A DNA stretch of 64,000 bases, taken from positions 12,583,245 to 12,647,244 of the forward strand of contig NC_019876.2 in assembly GCF_002234675.1 (NCBI RefSeq). The letters are read 5' to 3'. Shown one piece after another: positions 50,160-62,324 of this stretch. Position numbers and translations under genes: made by a program. Within the stretch, counting starts at the first letter, position 1. Every line of letters starts with the position of its first letter. The stretch comes from Oryzias latipes (lineage: Eukaryota > Chordata > Actinopteri > Beloniformes > Adrianichthyidae). The notes beneath the pieces were generated by a model. It made no database searches, had not been told where the DNA came from, and saw only the letters and a program-made list of their open reading frames with translations.

Positions 50160-50690
50160 TAGCAACCACAGACTACTAGTTTATCCAGTCTGGGTGTGTT
50201 CTTCCTGGTGTGTGGGTCAACCAGAACACCACAGTGTGAGGACCCTAGAGATCACAAACTGTAAAACATCCATTGACCTCATAAAATCAATCACAAGCTC
50301 AATCTTAAAGGTGTTGAGCAGTCAGTGTGGCACCAGGCAGAAAATTCCCCCACCAATCTCAGTGGCATACAACGAAAAACGAAGAGGGGCCAGTACGATG
50401 CCCTGAGGGACTCCGGTGCTGCTCACCACAGTGTTCTTCAGACACACACTGTGGCTCATCAGTCAGGTATATGGAGATCCAGTCCACCAGACAAAGTCCT
50501 CTCCAATCCAGTTAAGTTTGTCATCCAGATGAGAATGGACTCTGAGAAGCAGGCAGAGAATGGCATCCTCCACACCTACACCTCGCTGTTTTACAAATCC
50601 ATGGTGATGCTGCAGCCAGGGTCTGATGAGACAAAGGAGGAGGAACTTTTCCAAAGTCTTCATCAGCTGTGAAGGAATTGTTCATGGGAC
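50160..50690 (-). mobile_element. LINE reverse transcriptase remnant
   Basis: Reverse-strand frames read GVEDAILCLLLRVHSHLDD, then after a gap and a stop NTVVSSTGVPQGIVLAPLRF. The latter is the SxG.PQG..L.P.LF motif of fish non-LTR reverse transcriptases. Flanking frames (LVIDFMRSMD) also fit. The catalytic AFDTI block between them is deleted. Read forward, the same DNA gives a 115-residue frame that is not a gene. Confidence 0.8.
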
Positions 50691-51469
50691 TGAACTCCTT
50701 CAGTTTTAAAACCAGTTCTTAAGACCAGTGGAGTGATTTTTCCCATGGTTGTGGTTTAATAGGAAATCAGTATGAAATTCAATTAAACTAACCCAAATTT
50801 GGTATTTCTTTTTGATTTGTTTCTGTTTTAGAAACCAGAAGGATGCCTTTCTGCCCATCAATGTGACATGACAGTGGCAGCATAATGTGATGAGCTGCTA
50901 ATCTGTGGGAGGAGCTGAAGAAGTTCATCAGCTGAACAGCACCACCAAGACAATTCTGTACAAATATGATAAACATCCATTCAAGTTACATCATCCGAAT
51001 AGCAACTACAGCTATTTCTTTGGGTTTTAAGGGATGTTTCAGCTATAATACAAAGACTTCTTCAGTTCAAACTCTCAGGTGGGGCCACATGTTCAGTGTG
51101 GGTAACATGTGGGTTGTCACATGAGTCTTTGTGTGAACTCCTACGGCAGAGTTCAGTTCAGATCTGGATGGGTGGAGCAGAATCTCAAAACAGCGTCATG
51201 TTTGTAGTGAGTGTTATTGGATTTTACTATGTGTTTAACAAGAAATAAAATATCTAGAGGCAAAGCGCATTAAAGGGAAATCACAGCTTTTATTTTCAGC
51301 CAACCAATCCCCTCTCTGCTGCTGCTGATCTGTTGCCTGAAAGATTCTTGTTCAGAACTCATCTGTACCGCTTCCAAAGAAAAGTCTTGGCCCTTTATTA
51401 TTAACAGTTTGACAGCAAAATACATCAGAGCTAGATTGGTTATTGTGACAAATGCAAAGACTGAGGAAC

Positions 51470-51620
51470 ATCTGTTTTTTCTCTCTACAGAAGTCAATGG
51501 GTTTATGGCTTCTTGGAACCAGTAGGTTCTTTCTGTCTGGAACACCAGGGGGGAGGGGTCACTCAGTCCAGGTCTCATTTACAGTCAACGGCTCCCACAT
51601 AGATGTTTTTATTCTAGCCC
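51470..51620. repeat. Dispersed repeat, copy 2
   Basis: AGAAGTCAATGGGTTTATGG, TTCTTGGAACCAGTAGGTTC and GTCACTCAGTCCAGGTCTC match 42950-43090. Confidence 0.6.
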
Positions 51621-54600
51621 TTTGTTGCCATAGCGAGGTGTTGATTCTTGTGCAGATCAGGTCTGGTAAAGACAGTGCAGCCTGGAGCATTTTGGGATCA
51701 CGGCAACAGACAGAATGCAAAGCGTTTTGTGTTTGTCTGACTGCAAGAAAATATGAAGATTTTTACAAACAGAAAAGACATTTTGGTGTGAAGCGATCTG
51801 AATGGCTGCCATGTTGACATCTTAAACCTGGAGTTAAAGTTGCTCCAACATTTATGTCATAAATGAGTCTTTTCATCAACATTCCTTTACAAATGTTTAA
51901 GTAAAATTTTATCATTTTTGTTTCCTAATCCAAATAAAAGGCATGATTAGACTTCATACATATAAACTACACTGTTTTATATTAAAACAAACTTTTTTTG
52001 CAGGATAACAGTACAATTTCCTATGAAAGTCTTTTACAGTGGAGCTGCTCTAAATTTCCGTGATGTAAATCCAGCCTCAGGGGGCATTCCATATGAAAAC
52101 TACACGGACAAAAAGGAATGCACAATAAGTGCAGCTGGACTTCTGCAGAAAATACAGAAACTGGATCTTCATATCTCCGTCAAATAACTTAAAAACTCTT
52201 CCAAACTACTCCAAGCCTTAACCCTGACCTCGGACAGACAATTCTTCCAGCGACTCTGCCAAATACTAACAAATAAGGACTTCTGGCCTTAGGGTCAGTA
52301 ATAATAATGTAAACTCAATTTTTTTCACATTTGCTTTTTCATTGTGTTTCTTTGTTCAACACATTTGCCACTGCTCCCACGTACTCCCACCATCAAATGC
52401 TTCCGTTAACCGCTTCCGTTAACCGCGCTGACCTGAAAGGCCTGACTTTTGACAAACCGACCCCCATAATAGTCTGTTATGAGAAAATGTGTGCAACATT
52501 ACTCTGCAGTTCCCTGTTGCTTAATCCACACACAACATTTACACACATTTTCCCAGGCTCCCAGGCTGCTCTCATGTTTGGTTTCTGAATGTTTTCAAAA
52601 GTGTCAAAATGCCTCCCATGAAATGTGTGAAATCTATATGTGAAAGTCTGTCGCTTTTTTTTACACTGGTGCAAATATAAAGTTGCATTTCACAAAAACA
52701 TCATTATTATCAACATGTTTTGTTGTTTCTGTTCCACTAGTTAACATTACAGTCTTTTTAAAGTTAAAATAAACCGGTTCTGGATTCATCCATGCTCTGG
52801 AGAAAACTTTAGTAAAGTAAAGGTGTTCCATTGAAAGAAAAACATGAAAGCTGCACATTCCACCACAGTCGGTGTTTTAACAGAGGGGAGCCCAACGCCC
52901 CGGTTGTTTAATAAAAAAAATAAAATTCAGTAACAAAAGAAGTTGTTTGGAGGTTAGGAAACCCCTGCCTGGTAGCTGCTTTGATGCCAACGTAGGAGGG
53001 TGATTTGGTCACAAAAAGCTGTGCATGTATGTGCGTGTCATAACCAGCCATTACCCAGACGACCATGGCAACAAGACATGAAACTTGAATTATTCAGCGT
53101 GCATGTCTGAGACTTACACCTGAGTAAGCACTGAACGGGAGCTCAAGATTCCTGTCAGGGATGTACATAACAGGCGCATGAGGCTTCTGCAAACTGTGTG
53201 AGCACCAGTGAAAGAGATGAGTGGACTTTTATGGTATTTTTGAGAAACTTCAGAGGAAGCTCGATGGTAGCATGAAACCTTAAAAAACGCTGATACATTA
53301 AGAGGTATCTGTGGAGCTAAAGATCACGCCATGAGCTCTACAAAAATCAACAAAAAGAGTCAAACTGCAGGATGATTGGATGAGCCAAGGCCAGATATAG
53401 GAATGGGCAGGAGGCCATGGTGCCCCCCCCAATTCAAAATGAACTAAAGAAATAAAAATGATTTAAAAGACACACACTTGCACAAAAACAAATAAACAAA
53501 CAAAAAACGCAAAAATAAACTACTAATGTGAAAAAATATGTAGGGATGGATGGACAAATAGAATTTAAAAGAAAAACAAAAGATAAATGCAGTTTCAACA
53601 GGGCACAAACCAGCGCGTGCCCGTCCCAAGCCTGGTAAATGCAGAGGGTGGTGCGAGGAAGAGCATTCAACATAAAACTTCTAAGACATATCGAATAGAT
53701 TAATGAAGAATATAGATATATGGATGGATGAACTGGTATTGTTTTCTAGGCATTTTGGGGCCTTGGAGAGACTTGACCCCCCCTGATATTTTACCTGCAC
53801 CTCATAGTGGGACTGGTTAAAGCTGGGTCTGGGGTAACCAGGTTAAACTTCATCAAATGTGGGTTTTTAGATTTGACATTTGGTCCAGATGCCCCCTGGA
53901 CACCTCCTTGATGAATTGCTCTGGGACTGTTCCAGTGGGCGATGACCTCAAGGACACATTATTAAGCCCGGTGTAAATGTAGCATTACAGTCATCAGTTA
54001 GCTGGAGCAATTTCAGGTCCACTCTGAGCTCTAAACCCTAATTTGAGACAGTATTCATTGACAGTAGATAGTAGTCATTGACATTTATGATGGTCCTTTA
54101 GACTGTTAATGGTAAACGTCCAGAAAAAAGTTGACTTTTCTTCTGCAAGGGACTTCTGAATTGTTTTTCTCAGGAGTGGTTGGTTGCTGGAGCGTCCTGT
54201 ACACGTCTTACGTCATTTCACACCCCACTGGAGGGCCCAACCAGCGCCTCACATGGTTCTTGGCCTACTGCACTGTACTGCAAATTTGAGTGCTTTGTGC
54301 TCCACTCTTAATATGAAAATAGATGGAGCTCAGAGTTTCAACTCAACAGCAAAAAATTTCTTTAAAAAAAAGACATCTCTGCTGGAGAGATGTGGAGGAC
54401 AGAGTTTTACAAAGAGCGGTAGTTTCTTCACTTTTGGGTCAATTTGCAGCAATTGATCACAGATCCTGAGCTTTTCACTGCTGTTTGATTTCCTCTTGGA
54501 AGCATCAAATAATGTGCTCATCATTAGTAAACTATTTACATCCTCTAGGTGTACTTTTGATCTGTAGATATTGCAAACACAACATTCCTACATTTGTTTG

Positions 54601-54759
54601 AGTGGTTACTGTTGTCTGCTTTGTTTTCCTGCAATGACATTGAGCGACCACATGGTGAAGCTGTGAAGCTGTGATCGCCTGTTGCCACTGAAGTAGAAAT
54701 ACACAAATAAAGGCAGTGAATACTTTACAAAACATGTCGTTGAAGTGTGAGCTTTTTAT

Positions 54760-54964
54760 CCCTTGTGCTATCTTAGATGACCCCACCCTTGCATTGACGT
54801 GTTCTCCCTACCATGACAAAGGGGGATAAAGGTGGAAAGATTTCATGTAATCCATGGACACCAGTGAAGATCACAAATCATTGAAGAAAAAAGGTTCAGT
54901 GCACTGTCTGGTGGGTCTAGATGACGAAACTCCCAACGGTAAAGTGCCTAGGATAGCACAAGGG
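54760..54964. mobile_element. 205-bp MITE, TIR CCCTTGTGCTATC, copy 2
   Basis: Same length and ends as copy 1 at 1320-1524, with roughly 90 per cent identity by eye. Confidence 0.9.
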
Positions 54965-57636
54965 TTACAAAAAACAGTTGGCCAATTCTGAAACCAAGTT
55001 TTTGGCTTTTTGAAACAAAAAACAATTGCCTCATCAAAATGTTTTATGAACTGAAGAAAGTGGAACAACCCAGTAGTTCATGTGAATAATGATAGTTTTA
55101 TAGAATAAAGCGTAAGAAGCAAAAAAAAAAAAAAAAAAAAACATTGCCCAAGGTACACAACTTATTCAATCAGACAAATGAAATCACCACTTTGCACTTT
55201 GCTGGGTGGCTGTTTTTGTGTTGACAGAGCATTTACTGTGATTTCTCTACACAAACACAACCATACCTTGACTGGGATTGATGTTCTTCACCCTAGAACA
55301 AAGGCTGCACCCTGTGCATTCTTGCAGCAGAGATAAAAACCAGAATGTCCACATTTACTGTATAGTTTGTTGCACATTCAGCATAGTGCCATCAAAAGGC
55401 CGCTAGGTGGCGGAATATGATCAGTTTTATGGCAAAAAAAACCTGAAAGAAATATTACATTATAAGATGTTGGTGAAATAAAATAGAAAATATATTAAAG
55501 TTTCAGAACAGAAGCAAAAAAGGTTTAAAAGTGTAAAATAGTTAGCTTTTTAGGAAGGAATTTAAGGGTAAAACACAGGTCCAGACTCCAAAACGATGTC
55601 AGCTGCTTTAGAGCCAAAATCTCAGAAGGAGAAGAATTTGATTACGTTTTTATTGCTGCTTTTGACTGACTCAGGGTTTAAAAAAAAAAAAAAAAGCGCC
55701 ACATACACTGGGCATTTTTTGTCTGCTTCTGCATGTGTGTGTGTTCAGAGGGAAGTGTGTGGGGAGTCACTGAATATGCCTGTGTCTACACAATGTGTCT
55801 TTGTGAGTCCTTGTTGGTGTAAAAAAACTCTGAAATGGGAGGTGTCCCTTTTCTTACCTTTCTTTTTCACCATAACGAGCCCCACCTTTTTTCTCCATTA
55901 TCGTTCTGAAAACACAACAGTAGAAAAAGCTTCCCCATTCCTCATACTTGTGATATCTTCTGTCTCGGTTCACTGGGCTTTTTTTCTCATCTCTAGCTTG
56001 TGGCTGTGAAACAAAAAGCTGCAACGAATCACTTCCTTGTTTGTCCGCATAACTGAAAATGATTAAATCTCATATTTGCTATCCTCCATCTGTCAAAAAA
56101 CTCCCCATCATTTTTCCTTCTTCTCAATGTGAAACTTTCTTTTTGTTCTGCATGCCCTCTAAAATCTTTCGCTTTTACATGTAAAGTCACTTTTAAAGTA
56201 TAAACATTTCAAAGACTCATATTATTAAGGAAACTTTAATTCAAGGCCCCCAAAAAAAGATGGAAATCAGTGTGTGCTCTGGTATATAAACTGAATTCTC
56301 CAATCAGAAACAAAATTACTAATTTTCTCCGAAATAAGAAATCTCCCATATCAACACCAATGAGTGTGCTCATTTCCATAAAGTTTCATTAAGTTTAAAT
56401 TCTTTCTAAACAATAAAATGGACAAATTTTTTCCTCAATTTTTTTGAAACAGTAACTTTTTATTCGATTTAAAGCTGTTTTTTGTCAGGCTTGAACAGGC
56501 TTTCTTCTGCCTCTGAGTGATTCTGATGACTTCATTTTGCCCACAAGCTCAACTGCTGTCATTTCTGTTGGCTAAAACATGTTAAAACAAGCGAAACCTC
56601 ATTTTATCATACACTAGTCCCATAAATTATCTGTGTGTCTTTGTTGAAGTTTGCTTTTATTTTGCCTATTGCTGAAGTGCGTTTGGCTGTGTTCCTTTTT
56701 CGGCTCCCTCAGTGGAGTCACCAGTTGAGCTGCAAGTTTGCTTTCACAACAGAAATTTCCATTACTATAAGTGGGCTCTTCATAAAAAAATTAAAGATCA
56801 CTCCTAAACTTTGATGTGAACCTTGAGGCCGTATAACACAGCCACTATGCGCATTTTCCGCATATTGCATGGATGAAATCTTGACATACGTAGAAAACAT
56901 TTTGCGGAAAAAGTGAGAAAAGTTCTGGTCCTTAAGTGAATTTTTCCCAGCTGTATCATGAATAAACCATGCAAAGAACATGTAAATCAACGTAGAACAT
57001 GAACCGTGTGTGATTATTGGGCTATTTATATGCAGTTCATTTTTAGACAGTGATAGTGATAAAAAGGAAATATTTTGAATGTGATGTGTGCGCTGTATAC
57101 ATGCGTGAAAAGTCCGTTAGACATACGTGGAACGGTTGTGGAAAGCTACAAATTTGCATGGGCTTCTCGCAAAAATCACGCACAGTTGTACAAGATTTAC
57201 TTAATAATTGCGTGTATACTACGAAAACGGCGTAATTCTCAACTGACCAAAATTTTGAGTGGCTCAAAACCGAGTTCACGTAAACACCCGTCGGCTGAAA
57301 CCCTCGAAGGACATCTGTCCACATCGACGAATGACAAGCTCAAGAAACACGTACTGTAAATCACACATGTATCACAAAAAAAAAGAAATTTATTACGTGA
57401 AAAATGCGCAAAATGTACGTAGTGGCCTTTAAACAGGAAGTATTGTCCTTTTGAATACGACACCCAGAACAAAAAACGTCCAAAATGCAAACAAAATTCC
57501 CATTTTTATACAGAACAGTGAGAGTTTGGACCCTTTTCCTTTAGAAAAAAGTAGTACACTTCAACTTTATTTTATAAGTATACTTTGGTACAAGTACAGG
57601 AAGTATACTATCATGTAGTGTAGGACATATACAAAC

Positions 57637-58300
57637 CAGTGGTGGGCCGTCAGGGCCTTCAAGGCTTTCTCTGAATGATCATTAAATCATTCCAAATGGT
57701 CTGTCCGATCAATTTTATAGTGTTTATGATGGTTATGCTAGAATCTCCAAACCAAAGCTTTATGCTGCTTCCAGACAGACGTATTTTCACGTTGGAGCAT
57801 TTAACCAATCGCATTTCAGCTGTCCTCTGTTGACAGGCAGGGTCAGAGCTAAAGAGGCCTTCACAATGAGTTCTAAAGGTCTTGTAATGCAAAATCAATG
57901 TCGGTCATTCATTCAACCAATCAGATTTGGAGTTGGTGTCAACTGGGCCTTCTAGCAGGCTAAGGCAATGTCACAGTATTCAGACCTTCTGATTGGACAG
58001 AAGGCTGCATGTCAGGAAGTCACATGCAGCGTTGTCCAGTTTGACACAGAGCCGCGGAGCACTTTTTGATCGATCTCAGTTAAAAACAGAGCTAGCTGTA
58101 ATGTATGCCCTGATGGAGTATTTTGCAGGAAAACTTCCCACTGATCTCCTTGACTTCCTTCATCAGAAAAATCTGAGTGAGATCATGAAGCAGCTTTGCA
58201 GATTTGTGTCTGTCGAGCGGACATTATCAGCTCTAAAGCGAGTTCAAACGTACGCAGAAGCACAACTGGACAGACTCGGCTCTCAGCACTGGCCTTGATG
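57637..58300 (+). mobile_element. hAT transposase C-terminal remnant
   Basis: The left end CAGTGGTGGGCCGTCAGGGC looks like a hAT terminal repeat. From 57993 the frame reads SQLKTELAVMYALMEYFAGK, PTDLLDFL, then VSVERTLSALKRVQTYAEAQ. The last is the hAT dimerisation motif ((S)VERTFSALKRIKTY). A piece before VSVERT is deleted and the right terminal repeat was not found, so the copy is dead. Confidence 0.8.
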
Positions 58301-61300
58301 GCAATGGAAAACGAATTACTGATGGAACTGAAGCGTGGTAATCTATATGACAAATTTATTTGTTTTTTTTTCAATGTTTTGTGCTGGCTGTAGTTGCATG
58401 ACGTGATTTGCTTCCTGTTTTGTTTACTCAGTTCATTTAGAGCCGTTTATTGCGGCTGCAGGAATTTTCAATATGCAATGTTGGGGGTTGAGTGAAAGTA
58501 AACTTCAAGTAAACTGCCTCACTTTTAAATATACTTGTTGTACACTTAAAAAGACTGCATTTTAAAACCCTAAAACATATGAACATCTTACGAAGACTAT
58601 TGTATTCTGATGATGGAAAACTTTTTTAAAAAAAGTAAATAAAATTTCAATTATTTTAAATGACAAATTATTCAAACGCAATGCATTATGGTCTACATTC
58701 ACTACTCTTGACAACATTGATGCACACTAGTTTTTACAAACCCCCCATATTTAGTGCACTAAATGGAGAGTAGTGAATGAATCAGGTAAACCTGGTTTTC
58801 TAGGTATTCTGGGACACGTACTGGTGACCGGGTTTCTATCTTTTATTGACAATCCTTTGTGCTGCACGAAGAAGCATATTTCTTGCAAAGCAAGTTTCAA
58901 AAGTGCATGTTAACTTGTTTCCTCATTACCCAGGACACTTTGGTTTTCGTGGTCACACTCAAAACACTGCAAGTTCTTCAGTTTAAGACAACAAATACAC
59001 ATTTGCAGCGACACCTTTTGCTTGCAGCAGTCAGGATCCAGGATTTTGGGGGCTCGCTGGATCTTGCCTCTCCAAAACATTGGATGGTGTTTATAATATA
59101 ATCAAAAATGGAACCCAAAGCAAGAAGGAGTCCAGTAATTAAAAAAAAAATCCCCTGCATCATTTTGCCATCCTCCAGCACAAAGTAATTACACATACTT
59201 TCAGCATTTTTGGCCTAATATTCCTCTTGTCCTGGCTTGATTTGGCTGCTTGCAGCTGCAGACGAGTCTGGAGGGACAAATGCAGCGAAATAACTGATAA
59301 AGATGACAGAGCGACATGAAGAGGAGATGCTTTTGTTTGATGACAGGCCCAACTGAGAGGAGCATCACAGGTGCATGCACTTCATATGCAGCGCACAACA
59401 GATCATTGTTCAGCCAAATTTGTGTATATTCATGACCGAGGTGTCTTGTTGTCGTGAGCTGCAAAAAGAGCCGTTGTGTTCGGTCTGTCAGGGATCTGTT
59501 TATTTCCTGGTTTCTAAAAAACACATCCCTGTGTTCGTGAGTACATCAGCTTTTGAGATTCTGCAGACTTATTTGGAATCATACTACAACTTTTTCTGAT
59601 TATTGTGTGGTCTGTCATTTTGTCCCCCCTTTCTTGCTGTTTCATGAAACACACTGAGTCAGTCTGTCAAGTCAGTCAGCAGGCTGCAGCATAGCAGACA
59701 TTCCTGTAGTTAAGGAGCTGGAGAATGACAACAACTGCCAAAAAATGTGTTGCTCCATAGCTTTTTTCTTTTCTTCCTTTTTTTAAATTTTTTTTCTTTT
59801 TTACAAGAGGTTGTGATGTTGCTGAGCAGCTGGATTTGGTCAGGATCACACTGTAACACTCCTTAAACATGACATGCGGACCTGCAGGCTCCACTTTCCC
59901 TCGCACACGGCCACCAGCTCCCCTAAATCACTTTTATTTTTGTTTGTTATGCACATTTTGCTGTCGCCGCTTATTAAACAATCTCTTAATCTGCCCATTG
60001 GAGTGCCTTTGTAGGTAAAACACTTAAATCAGCATTAAGCTGCACCCTGCAGGGAACTGCAGAACATAAAAATAACTCACATGTCTGCAATATACGCTGC
60101 CATGGTTGTTAAACAAAACCAGGCCGTACGGTTTTATTTGAGTTTCTAGTGGCAGGTTGTTTTTTTTTTGCATGTAACTTGACTATCTAGGAATGAAAAT
60201 CCACACCTTTCTGTTTTAGTAGGCAAGGAAATGAGCTGGTTCCTCAACTGAGCTGCTTTTAAATTCAAGATATACATTTTTTTTTATCATCTTCCAATTT
60301 TGTCATTCCCCCTTTTCATTTCTTTTTTCAATTCAATTCAATTTTATTTATATAGCCCAATATTACAACAAAAGTCATCTCAATGGGTCTGTTTTGAACC
60401 ATATCCCTCATCTCTAATATCCAACTCCCTCTCACTTTTCTTTTTTTCCATCTGATCCAACAAGAAATGAATGCAAATATCTTCACCTTTTTGGCCACAG
60501 TGAAGTTCAGCCTCAAATACAAAAGGGGTTTACACAAATATACACCTCGTGTAGATTCATAACCCCCTACTGTAATGGTAACATCTGTTCTCATCTGTTT
60601 GCTCCACTGCTGGACAGGACAAGAAGGGAAATAAAAGAAATAAAAATTAAAGCCGTGAGTGGTGTTTTATGGTTCTGGTATCGCCCCTATCATCCCCTTT
60701 TGACCTGCTCTCAGTGGTCACGCCCCTCACTCTGACTTTCTTCAGCTTGACCCAGGAATTCATGTATCAAATTTTCATTTTATTTCGGGAAAAACTTGCG
60801 AGTGAAAAAAGGGAAAACTTTTGCAAGCTCTCACTCATTTTTAAAAGATGCCTGCCTCTTCCTGAGGTCAAAGGTCGATGAAATTTATGTTGTGGTTGTA
60901 GTGATAACCTGGTGGCAGGTGTGTGAAATTCCATTAAAATCGGTCAAAACAAAAGTTGTTTCCTTCCCAAAATGTCACATTTTGCTCTAAAATGGCCGCC
61001 AAGCCGAAGGTCCTGTTGCCTTCCCATAATAATTTTAAAACTTCTTTCAGATATCCCCCACACGTGTGTTTTGGTTTTGTTAGTGGAGTCTGAAATTATT
61101 TTTTGAGATTTTGGTCCCATTCACGTGTTGGCGGTTTCACCTGCTGTGATGTCATCACTTTAGGGGGCGGGGGTCATTTATTATGCCATTTATTATGATA
61201 TATGGCTACTTGCAACCTTTTAAAGAGTTTTTGAGGATGAGGGGGGGCAAAGGTTTTGCTGAAACTCACAGAAAGAAAGAAGAATTGCAAAAACGATCTG

Positions 61301-61739
61301 GTCCTAGCCATACAGGACTGCTGTAGGAAATAATAAATAAATTCCTGATTTGTAGCGTTTTAAATATGATTTGTGAGGATTTGAGGCAAAGAATCTGAGG
61401 AATGCCAAAGATATTTAACACGTAATCAAAAGTTTAGGAGCTCTTTTGATACACTTAGAATCCGAAAAGCATATGGAAAGAAAAATATGTTAATGTTTTC
61501 AGTTAATATTGACTAGGAAATGCAGTTTTAAAAAAAAGCCAAGGCAGACATGTTTTACAGTAGACGCAGCAGAGGAACTAAACATCAACTTCCCCTAAAT
61601 CCTCCAGTGTGACTGTCTTTCACTCATCCCTCTTTTTTTTTCAAGAGGCGCCCTTTTTTCCTCATAGAAAACATGCTGGGAGGAGAGGAGGAGCAGAAAA
61701 GAAGAAACGCCTCAGAGGCGACAAGAGAGTGAGGAGGAA

Positions 61740-62225
61740 GCAGAGAAAGTTGGAGCGCGCGCGCGTCTCAGATGGAAGGGCGCGAGGAAGGAAGGAAGGA
61801 CGGAAGGAAGGAAGGGATCTCTGCGGGCTCAAGTGCGTGATTAAAGGCTCCTCGAGGATACAAACACATATTTGAATCAAAGTTTGGGGGTAATACAGGA
61901 GGAGGAGGGGGTGGGGGGAGTTACAGGCGAGCCGCCGCGTTGCGTGGATGAGACAGGCGAGAGACAGCGAGCTCCAGCGTGGATTTCATGTTCTTCAAAC
62001 TCGCCGAGGCTCGCAAACTTTTAAAGACGGGGGAGTAAGGAATTTAAAAAAAAAAAAAACCAAAGTCCAACAAAAAGAGCCACCCCTCCAGCTCGGCGTC
62101 CCGGTTAGCTCTTCCGGGTGATAAAAGAGGGATACAACAAGACGAGTCCGTTGTTTCTCCCGAGGAGTCTAGCGCCCTGTTGCCGGGGTTGAGGCGTCGG
62201 CGCCCGGGGCAGGGAGTCCCTCGTC
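61740..62225 (+). promoter_or_regulatory. plcb3: CpG-rich promoter and 5' UTR region of plcb3
   Basis: GC- and CpG-rich stretch (GCGCGCGCG at about 61757, GCCGCCGCGTTGCG near 61931) ahead of the plcb3 ATG. A GGAAGGAA microsatellite lies at 61787-61815. The start site is not visible. Confidence 0.65.
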
Positions 62226-62324
62226 ATGGCCGGGGCCAAGCCGGGAGTCCACGCGCTGCAGCTGAAGCCCGTGAGCGTGCACGAGGACCTGAAGAGAGGG
62301 GGAAAGTTCATCAAATGGGACGAG
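62226..62324 (+). CDS. plcb3: Phospholipase C beta 3, coding exon 1 (rest outside window)
   Basis: Gq/G-beta-gamma-activated enzyme that cleaves PIP2 to IP3 and diacylglycerol at the plasma membrane. Only the first 33 residues lie here: [20 protein letters not shown], then [13 protein letters not shown], closely matching human PLCB3 ([14 protein letters not shown]...FIKWDE). This is the start of the N-terminal PH domain. The donor GAG|GTGAGA at 62324/62325 ends the exon in phase 0, at the same residue where the human exon ends. From there to 64000 is intron 1, with no second exon found. The reading frame that continues past the donor is not coding. It is head-to-head with ppp1r14b, 13.9 kb apart. 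Confidence 0.96.

Larger units (their letters stand above)
48841..61600. other. Intergenic region between ppp1r14b and plcb3
   Basis: About 12.8 kb with no gene that I can support. It holds a family-A MITE, a reverse-strand LINE remnant, a 205-bp MITE, a hAT transposase remnant, A-rich tracts (e.g. 55121-55141) and a short TTTATTTATATAGC repeat at 60329-60395. Confidence 0.6.

Noticed and set aside
50325-50672. 115-codon forward frame
   Set aside because: Antisense of a LINE reverse transcriptase remnant.
55596-56009. 137-codon forward frame
   Set aside because: Includes a poly-A-derived Lys run, with AT-rich composition and no recognisable motif.
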